Assembly: GCF_003945595.2 (NCBI RefSeq)
Contig: NW_024104532.1
Location: forward strand, 9,269,799 to 9,333,798
From: Pipra filicauda
Taxonomy: Eukaryota; Chordata; Aves; Passeriformes; Pipridae
DNA length: 64,000 nucleotides
Direction of reading: 5' to 3'
Shown here piece after piece: positions 56,490-64,000 of the stretch. Made by a program: the position numbers and the translations under genes. The stretch's first letter is position 1; each line of letters begins with the position of its first letter. The notes under the pieces are model-generated. The model did not search any database. It worked only from the letters and a program-made list of their open reading frames with translations, and was not told the origin of the DNA.

Positions 56490-56800
56490 CTGATAGTGGC
56501 TTGATGAGCTCAGTTCTCCACACTCCATTTCCCAGGCTCCTTTCCATGGGCTCAATTCCCTGTTCTCACCTCTGTGAGCTCTCCAGGACCTCTGGAATGG
56601 AGGTTCCTTGGGCATGGCTTTGCTGGATATGGATCTCCAGGCTTGCCTTCCAGGATATGGCTCTCCAGTCTCGGTTCTCCCGGCACACCTTGCTGGAGGT
56701 GACTCTCCAGGCTGGGTTCTCCAGGTCCCCCTTGCCAGAGGTGTCTCCCAGGCTCGATGCCTCAGTGGTGGTTCCCAGCCGGCTCCCGGGGCTCTCCCAT
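56490..56800. repeat. Degenerate tandem repeat
   Basis: Irregular units around GGCTCTCCAGGCTGG/GGTTCTCC recur roughly every 30-45 bp (GATCTCCAGGCTTGC, GACTCTCCAGGCTGG). Long open frames crossing it are a by-product. Confidence 0.5.
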
Positions 56801-56844
56801 CAGCCCGGTACCAGCAGAGGGCCTCCCTTACCAGCACAGCACCG

Positions 56845-57118
56845 ACTGGAAATTATAAAACACATTATCTATTTGGCAAAACTTTGTGCAAGGACCAGGA
56901 AAAGGGCTGGAATCCGTTCTCCTCCAGGAGACCGGAGACAGCGAGTCCCCTCCGGCTTCTGTTTTCAATGCCAGCACTCAGCCGCGCTAAAGCCGTGGGA
57001 GCGTTCGTCATTAAAATGGCAATTGCGGAGCCAGGCAATAAATTTAACATCATAAAAGGCTCTGGGAGGGTCTCGCTCATCTGTTGCTCTTCAAAGAAAA
57101 GTGTTAGTTGCTTCCGAA
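56845..57118. promoter_or_regulatory. Candidate conserved non-coding element / enhancer
   Basis: About 270 bp of non-repetitive sequence with AT-rich cores: GAAATTATAAAACACATT, TCATTAAAATGGCAATTG, GGCAATAAATTTAACATC and ATCATAAAAGG. It contrasts sharply with the degenerate repeat on its left. The frames are interrupted, so it is not a coding exon. Confidence 0.4.
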
Positions 57119-57379
57119 AAAAAAAAATAAAGGGAAGAAACAGGTGAGAGGGGACGGGGTGGCAGCTCTCCCTCGCTCCTGGGGCGCTGCGGGGAGCTCG
57201 GCCGGGGGGAGAGGTGACTTTTTGGGGTGTCCATGGGGCTGGGGCTGCTGGAGGAGGGTGCGTTGGGGCTGGGGCTCTTTCCAGGTGATGGGGTTTTCCT
57301 CTCCGGGAAAGGAGACGAGCGGAGAAGAGAGGCTGTGTGGGAACATCTCCCCTGTCCCCAGGGAATGAGGGACACCCAG

Positions 57380-57570
57380 CAGGCAGGGTGACATCGGGCT
57401 GGGCTCCTTGCTCTCCCTGTACCCCCGCGGCGCCGGCGGGTCCCCCCCGGGCTGGGACCACCCTGCTCCCGCCGCCAGCTCCCGCCGATAGTCATCATCT
57501 CCCAACGCCAGGCTCCGGCCGCCGGCGTCTGCCGGCAGAATTAGCCGTCGGATTGGAACCGTTCGCTAAA
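57380..57570. other. CpG-rich block
   Basis: CpG-rich sequence (CCGCGGCGCCGGCGGG; GCCGCCGGCGTCTGCCGGC) followed by AATTAGCCGTCGGATTGG. No exon is recognised. Confidence 0.4.
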
Positions 57571-57586
57571 TAATTCAGGAGATTTC

Positions 57587-57590
<4 letters not shown>

Positions 57591-57629
<39 letters not shown>
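57591..57629. repeat. 39-base T homopolymer
   Basis: Uninterrupted T-run. With the G-run at 57707-57718 it makes this segment prone to sequencing and assembly error. Confidence 0.95.
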
Positions 57630-57631
<2 letters not shown>

Positions 57632-57759
57632 GAGAAAGCTGTTTTCTTCCCATTTCTTTTTCCTTAAGGTCGGAGTGTTTTCCAAGGCTGGGTTTCCATC
57701 GGGGGAGGGGGGGGGGGGCAGTGCGGACACACTCAGGCAATACCGCCATGTGTTTACAG

Positions 57760-57965
57760 CTCAGCTCCCGGCGTTATTTAGGGATTGTAAAACCACAGCA
57801 GCTCTCTCTCGCTCGCTCCCCCCTCTCTCGCCGCAGCCAATTTTTTTCCTCCATGCGGCTCTCGTTGCAGCGGCAAAGGTCAACCCCGCTCCTTTGAAAG
57901 CAGCACCCCCCCTCCCTTATCAGATTTAGGAATCCTTGGGGGAGGCTGAAGCCGAAACGCAGGCA
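57760..57965. promoter_or_regulatory. Candidate conserved non-coding element
   Basis: GGCGTTATTTAGGGATTGT, CGCAGCCAATTTTTTTCC (CCAAT-type), GGCAAAGGTCAACC (nuclear-receptor half-site AGGTCA) and CTCCTTTGAAAGC (TCF/LEF-like CTTTGA). The clustering suggests an enhancer; conservation is untested. Confidence 0.35.
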
Positions 57966-58220
57966 AAGCCAGCTGGCCGCGGTCCGGCCGGGGGGGGCGG
58001 TGGGGCTGGAGGGTGGGAAGGAAGGAAGGATGGAGGTGGCTGCCGCGGGAGGAGGAGGGCGGTGGGATGGGGCAGCACCGACAGCAGCGAGCGCGTGAAT
58101 AATGGGGGCGCAGATAATACAGCTGATTAGCGGCGGCGATGGCGAGGAGACGCCGCGCCCGGCTCGGGGAGGGGGGGGATTTGATGTGAGGATAAAAATC
58201 GCTGCCGGGGTGAAGTCAGC
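57966..58220. promoter_or_regulatory. CpG-rich block with homeobox-like cores
   Basis: CpG-rich sequence with a GGAAGGAAGG tract near 58018, then GTGAATAATGG, GATAATACAGCTGATTAGC (58111-58130) and GATAAAAATCGC (58190). Confidence 0.35.
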
Positions 58221-58254
58221 GTGGCTCGAGGTGGGGGTGTGGGGTGATTGTGGG

Positions 58255-58895
58255 CAGCCCCATAGCAGAGGGATGGGGGTCGTGGCAGAGGGGTGAGCCC
58301 CACAGAAGAGGGTTGAGGGGCACAGCGATGGGATGAGGCTCATGGGGGGGGGGCGTTGCAGTAATGGGATGACCCCATGGAACAGGATTGGGGGTCATGG
58401 GAACAAGGTGAAGTTGATGGAAAAGGGCTGAGGCAGAGAGTGGGCACATGGAACTGTTCTGGGGGTCAGAGCAATGGGATGAACCCTATGGAAGAGGGTT
58501 GGGGGATCACAGTGATTGGATGAACCCTATGGAAGAGGGTTGGGGGATCACAGTGATTGGATGAACCCTATGGAAGAAGGCTGGGGGGTCACAGTGATGA
58601 GCCCCACAGTGGAGAGATGGGGGTTGTGGCAGAGGGGTGACCCCTACTGAAGAGGGTTGGGGGTCATGGAGACAGGATGAATGTCATGGGAGAGGGGTGG
58701 AGGGTCACATCAATGGGAGCCGCACAGAAGAGGGTTTGGGATCACAGCAATGGGATGAGCTTCATGGAAGGGGGTCAGAGAAAGAGGGTGAGCTCCATGG
58801 AAGAGTTTTGTGGAGTCACAGTGATGGGATGAGCCCCATGGAAGTGGACAGGGGGTCACAGCGAGGGGATAGGACTCATGGCAAAGGCCTGGGGG
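58255..58895. repeat. Minisatellite, about 41-bp unit
   Basis: Tandem units of about 41 bp (GATGAACCCTATGGAAGAGG, TTGGGGGATCACAGTGATTG). Two near-identical central units lie at about 58475-58600, with more diverged units on both sides. Open frames here are repeat-derived. Confidence 0.85.
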
Positions 58896-59430
58896 CTATG
58901 GCAGGGGCTGGCAGTCGGTGGTCCCCTGAGGTGTCCTGCTCTGGAGGGCACTCCCAGCTCACTGTCCCCTGAGCCTGTGGCAGCCCAGGGGCACCTCAGC
59001 GAGGCTGAACATGGGGAGAGCTCCAAGGGGTCATGGCCATCAGTGGGGTAACCAGGGAAGAGCAGAGCAGTGGCACTGGGGGGGCTCTGGGAGAGGGAAT
59101 GAGGTAGGAGGGAGCAGGGGAAAGGGTGAGGGCAGAAACCAGGTGTGGGGCAGGACCCAGACAAGGAGCACAGCCTGGAGATGGGGCAGGAGGCCCTGTC
59201 AGTGCTGTGGCAGCCCCAGCCCTGGTGCTCCCTGGAGCTGTTCCCTGCTGGTCTTGTCCTGGCCCAGGCACCGCTCACGCCTTCGAACTTTGCCAGCGGA
59301 TGGGTTTTAATTAAAACCAGAAGACGCTGCTCCGCGCCCCGGCCCTTCAGGGATGACCACTGCTCACATCCTCCGCCTTTGGTCTTCCTGCCTGCACAGC
59401 TTGACGTGGGGAGATGAAAGTCCCTCCCTG
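58896..59430. other. Intergenic, nothing recognised
   Basis: GC-rich. A TTTTAATTAAAACC palindrome-like AT core is at about 59303-59317. Confidence 0.45.
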
Positions 59431-59439
59431 CCAAAAAAG

Positions 59440-59740
59440 CACCAGAAAAAAAAAGGGCAGTCATAAAATCACGCCGCCAAGACGTCCCCGGCCGAGGGTC
59501 CAGCGAGGTGCTGGCGACCAGGAGCTGTGGCCAGAGCTGAGCAGCAGCCCAGGGAGCGGGGCCGTCGCCTTCAGCCCTCCTAAAAATAACAGCTCAGAGC
59601 GCAGCCTAACTGGAACCAGCTTTCCAAACTCCCAGCTGGAAGCGGCTTTCGGAGCCTGCACCAGCCTTTCTGGGAAAGAGCAATTAAAAATAGCGAGGGA
59701 CTGGAAGCGCTGTCCCTGCTGCTCATCCTGCCCCTGCGTG
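59440..59740. promoter_or_regulatory. MEF2/E-box cluster, candidate enhancer
   Basis: Two perfect MEF2 consensus sites, CTAAAAATAA at 59580-59589 and TTAAAAATAG at 59684-59693, flank an E-box CAGCTG at 59633-59638. Spacing is about 50 bp on each side. This is the arrangement of muscle or neuronal MEF2-bHLH enhancers; function is inferred only. Confidence 0.4.
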
Positions 59741-59946
59741 GGGAAGACAGGGGGAGCTGGGTTTGGAGGGCAGGTGTTTCCCTTTGCTCATCTTGGAAAG
59801 ACCATCAGGGCCTGGAGATGGGGCTGGAGGGGTGTCATGGGGGGATTCAGCCTTCCTGATCTCAGAGAAGGGGGCAGCAGGCCCAGAGAACCCCAGGGAG
59901 TGCCACTGGGGCTATGCTAGCATTGTTGCCCACTGGTTGCCAGCAT

Positions 59947-59976
59947 GCTGGAGCTGGAGCTGGAGCTGGAGCTGGC
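59947..59976. repeat. (GCTGGA)n microsatellite
   Basis: Five units of GCTGGA. Confidence 0.9.
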
Positions 59977-60129
59977 ACACAGCTGAGGCTACATCCAGGC
60001 TGCAGCCAAGAAGGGCAAAGGCCAGGCTGTCCAGGGAAGGGGTGAATAAAGCAACATCCTTCAGCCCCTCTCCAGCTGGCTGGGGTGGGAGCAGGACTCC
60101 AGGGCCAGGTAGGGGTCTCTGAGCATCCC

Positions 60130-60394
60130 CACAGGCTTCAGCACATCCATCCCACAGGCTCTAGCCCATCCGCTCTCACAGCTTCAGCACATCCATTCCC
60201 ATGAGCTCCAGCATATCCAACCATACAGGCTCCAACCCATCCAGCACATCCACCCACATGGGATCCAGCCCATCCACCGACATGGGATCCAGCCCATCCA
60301 TCCCCACAGGATCGAACACATCCATCCCCACAGGCTCCAGCCCCTCCACCCACACGGGATTCAGCCCATCCACTCACACAGGCTCTGGCTCCAT
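60130..60394. repeat. Minisatellite, 24-bp unit
   Basis: About eleven units of roughly 24 bp of the type CCACCCACACGGGATTCAGC plus CCAT. Because 24 is divisible by three, frames stay open on both strands with an 8-residue period (GSSPSTHT-like on plus). No start, splice or domain evidence makes it a gene. Confidence 0.9.
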
Positions 60395-63300
60395 GGATAC
60401 ACGTTCTCCAGCCCCTTTGGGGCTCAGCCCCACCACTCCAGTGGGTGCCCACGGCTGAGATGGGTGCTGGACCCCCCCCTCACCAGGGCTAGAGATGGCC
60501 CCACGCAGGTTTAGCTGGTACCACCCCGCCCAATGCCCCGTGCCAAGCCCAAACCCTTTGTGCTCAACCTTCCATCCCACTGGTGCAGACCCTGCACCCC
60601 CAAGCGCTGCTGTTCCCGCTCCCACTGCTCCCCAGCTCCACACTCACTCCCCTTCCCCACCACCAGCCCAGCAGCTCAGCCCCTCCCCGGCCCGTGAGGC
60701 ACCTTGGCTGCCCCTTGGCTGGGCACCCTCCGGGCTGCTCTGGGCACCCGCACGGTCCCGCTGTGCCCAAGCCATGGGTCGCCTGCCAGCGCCTGCCAGC
60801 GCTTCCTTCCACCTCCCTAATGAGAGCAAACAGGGCCAGGGCAGAGCCCCCGAGACTCCCCCAGTGGCAGCTCCCCGGGCGCTCGTTTCCTCTCCGCTGC
60901 GCTCGTCTCGTTACGTCCTAATTCCCTAACGAAGGGCCATGAGAGAGGAAGTCTTGCGGAAGCCCGTCCTGGCAGCAGCTTTCCTGCTACCAACCCGTGC
61001 TCCAGCTCCAGCAGAATGGGATTTCCTCGGGATCCCACAGGACCTACTTCGTGTTTTTGGGCTGGCATTAGCCACGCCGCTCTCCTCCCCCTCTTGATTG
61101 CTCAGGGCTCCACTGTTTTCCTTCCAGCTTGTTATTTGTCCAGGTCACAAACAAGGATGTCCCACACCCTCCTTGAAAATACAGGCAAAATGCTCGTCTT
61201 TTCCCATGCCACCAGCGTGCCGTGGATTTCCAGGTGGCTCCAAGCATCCCAAGCGCTCCCTGTGTGCCTCCAGCTGGGTGGCTGCCACTGGTACCATGTC
61301 CAGATGATGTCTTCCTGGAGACGCTGGTGTTTTGGGATTGTCCTGGGACAACAGTTGTCGTGTCCCAGTGGGTTTCTTATAGCACAAATGGGAATGTCCA
61401 CCATCACCAGTTGTCCTTAACCATGCACTAAGGATCACCTATTCTTTGTCACTGCCATGGAGAAATCCTCTCCCTTTTCCTTTTTCCCATGGCCCTTCTG
61501 CATCCCTTGGCTTCCCTCACCAACTCCTTCTACCTTACGCAGACTCTCTCCCTCACCGTCTGAGAGCATCCATCAGATCCATGAGAAACAGGGCAAAGGT
61601 CCATGTGTGGAACCATGAGAGCCCCTGGAGGCTGGGACAAGGGTCTGGAGCAGGGACGGACTAACAGACACCCCTGAGGGCAGGCAGCTGATGAGAAGCA
61701 GATCCACCACTGCCTGGAATCCACTCATCCCGGCTCCTGCTGGCCACCCCTGCCAGCTCCAGCAACGGATGTGCCACCACTTCTCGGGGATAACACCCTT
61801 CCTTTGCACATGGATGCACCATCAGGGGATTTATTGGGTTTTGTTTTTCTTTTAGAGCCACAGCAGCGACACTGGAGACCCCAGGCAGACAGAGAAGCAC
61901 AGGCAGGTCTCTGCTGCTGCCAGGGGGACGGATGCAACGTGAGCAGGCGTGGTTGGGCTCTGTGTGTGTTAAAATCTGTGACGATTTTAACAGTCTGGAG
62001 GCCTCCTTTGGGGACCCTTTGGGGATGTGGGGAGGAAAAAGCCAAGTGGCAAACACCAGGGTGTCTGCTGGCATGGTGTGATCCCGATGCTGCCAGCTCG
62101 TCGCTTGGCCAGCTCAGGTAGCCCAGCAAAGCTCAGGATAACACGCGAATTCTCCTCTGTGCTCTTTCCTGAAGATGTTTTGCTCTTGCCAAGGGGAAGC
62201 CCAGAGCAGGGGGGCTCAGTGGATTCCCGAGGGGATGGCACAGCAGCGATGGCCCTGCAGGGTTCATGGGGAAGAGGGGCAGCTCTCAGGGGGCTCCACC
62301 AGGTAGGTGAAGACCAGCTCTGGGGCCCTGCAGGGATCAAAACGGAGCTGGGGCTTCCACTGCCCCTTCCACACTCCCTGCCTGCCCACACAGGGCTCAC
62401 CCCACCAGGTGAAGGCAGGAAGGCGTCAGGCAGCGCAGCAGGGGAGGTGGGAGTGGCACGGTGGGGGGCCCAGCTGGTGCGTGGGCCCATGGAGAGGCTG
62501 CACAGAGGAAGGAGGAATGGGAAAACGGCTTCTTTAACCCCCCTGGGTGACACGGGAAGGTAGGAGGGGGGTGAGGCAGGGAAGGCAGAGCTCAAGGGGA
62601 GCCCCTGCCTCTGGACAGGAGGGGATGGAGAGCCAGCACTCCAGCAGGGAGCCAGGCAGGAGGAATGCAGGGCCTGCAGGGCTGGATGAAGCACCAGTGA
62701 CTGAGCTGCACCAGTGACCACAGGCACTGCCAAAGCCACTGCTGGGTTAGGAGCAGGACTCTCCCAGTAGCCCCCAAGCCCCACCAAAGCTTAAACCAGA
62801 AGCCACAAACACACGGACCGAGCCCCTGCACCCCCCACCCCAGAGAGGGGTCCTGGGGCAGAGGTGCAGGAGGAGCCCTTTCTCCCAGAGCCACCATCCT
62901 GCCCTGCCCAGGGAGCTGCTGCAACCTGCCCATGGGAATGGGCTCTCACTCCAGCAGCTCCAGACCATCTGGGCTTGGATCCTGACTCCTGATGGACCTT
63001 CTGGCTCAGGGGAAGAGCTCTCTAGGGCTGCAGTCGGAGATCTCTTCTAGACTGTCAGGCATGTGCTGGGAGCAGACGTGTATGGCCAGGTGAGGGGGAC
63101 ATATCACTGATCTGTACCCATTCTGTACATCCACATACATCCCCTGTCCATCCTCCTGCTCAGCCCTGCTTCCCTGATAGGAGGTGATGACCAATGACAG
63201 ACTCCTCCTTGGCCCATGAGTGCTGACCCCCATTCCCAAGGGAGCACCCCTGAGGAAGCACGGACAACAGCTCAGCTCTGCCCGAGGAGCATCTCTGGCT

Positions 63301-64000
63301 GCCTTGGAAGGCGGGGAAACCTGGGTGCCCCTCACCATGGGATGGTGGTCAACAGCTGGAGCTGGCCCTGCAGTGCTCCAGGGATTTGGATTCCACGTTG
63401 GGAAGACAGGAGACAACCAACATGCTTGGGACAAAAAGAGAATATCTCTACGAGATGACCACTGGGTAATACCTTCATGTCTTCAGAGAGGCCCGCTCAA
63501 CTCCTCCAGTGTGTCACCAGCTCAGCTCCTCCAGTGTGTCACCACCCCTGCCTTGCTTTGAGGGTTCCTCCATGGTTTTCCACCCATGGAGGAGCTGGTC
63601 CCCCAGGGCAGCTGCTCCCAAGGGCCACTGAAATGCCTTACACAGGGTCGTGTCCTGAGCAATCACGTCTCAGGATGGCATCTCCTGGGGGCAGTTGGTG
63701 GAGGGTGGACCAAGACTGAACTACGAGCTCAGCTTGACCAAAAGGGATCATTTCCACGAAGTGCAGGGAAAAGTGAACCCTCTGACCATGGGAGACAGCG
63801 GGAAAGGGCTGTGGTGGAATGGCAAGGGACAGGGTAGCACCCTGAGAGGAGGGTGTGGGAGGTTGGAGGGGTGGAGGTGCCACAAGGTGTGTTTAATTCC
63901 CGGGATGGCTTCAGCGAAGGACGTCCTGACAGCACGGCACAGTTCCTCCCAGCTGTGCTTGTCTGCAACGCAGCCATCCCTGCTTCCCCAAAATACTTGG
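60395..64000. other. GC-rich intergenic right end, no gene recognised
   Basis: 3.6 kb with numerous chance frames. No CXXC zinc-finger coding sequence, tRNA, rRNA or CR1 copy is seen. A modestly CpG-rich stretch lies at about 60860-61080 with ACGTCCTAATTCCCTAACG. Confidence 0.5.

Noticed and set aside
55941..56837. 298-codon minus-strand frame
   Set aside because: Much of it translates a degenerate tandem repeat and candidate non-coding element; no recognised family.
61987..62787. 266-codon minus-strand frame near the right end
   Set aside because: Low-complexity serine/proline-rich translation without a domain; no splice or promoter support.
58255..64000. CXXC5 coding sequence
   Set aside because: No CXXC zinc-finger cysteine pattern or other CXXC5-like text was found in any frame; the gene is expected beyond the right edge.

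Overview
The window is vertebrate nuclear DNA, almost certainly from a bird and probably a songbird. Chicken-repeat-1 (CR1) LINE tails occur about 20 times in both orientations. One short element at 45020-45155 joins a tRNA-Ile-like head to a CR1-like tail, the architecture of the tRNA-Ile SINEs known from passerines. Genes have introns with GT-AG borders, and CpG islands mark promoters. No bacterial or viral gene organisation is present.

Two protein genes can be reconstructed completely, and they are divergent. On the minus strand, 8019 down to 2104, is STING1 (TMEM173): six coding exons join without a phase error into 383 codons plus stop, with four membrane helices, a cyclic-dinucleotide-binding domain and an intact C-terminal signalling tail. 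A non-coding first exon, a CpG island and a strong interferon-stimulated response element lie just upstream. On the plus strand, 17622 to 42939, is UBE2D2 (UbcH5b): seven exons join to exactly 147 codons plus stop. Its 5' end is in a large CpG island (about 16885-18035) and its 3'UTR probably runs to about 44580. STING1-UBE2D2-CXXC5 is the order on human chromosome 5q31, so CXXC5 is expected to the right; none of its coding sequence is in the window.

Layout: 1-1800 intergenic with CR1; 1830-8400 STING1; 8450-16880 intergenic, heavily loaded with CR1; 16885-44580 UBE2D2 with introns of 8.5, 4.9, 0.09, 0.09, 9.7 and 1.5 kb; 44.6-51.7 kb intergenic with a SINE, CR1 and an unclassified repeat; 51.7-64 kb a GC-rich stretch without recognisable coding exons. 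That last stretch holds CpG islands, two minisatellites and several AT-rich blocks that look like conserved non-coding elements, presumably in the regulatory territory of CXXC5.

Functionally, STING is the ER adaptor that binds cGAMP and activates TBK1/IRF3. UBE2D2 is a general ubiquitin-conjugating enzyme that also serves innate-immune E3 ligases. Their adjacency is conserved synteny and does not itself show co-regulation. I found no novel multi-gene system. The most unusual items are an exact 105-bp tandem duplication in UBE2D2 intron 2, an inverted pair of an unclassified repeat at 50.66/52.40 kb, a protein-like antisense ORF in UBE2D2 intron 5, and the candidate regulatory blocks at 52-60 kb.
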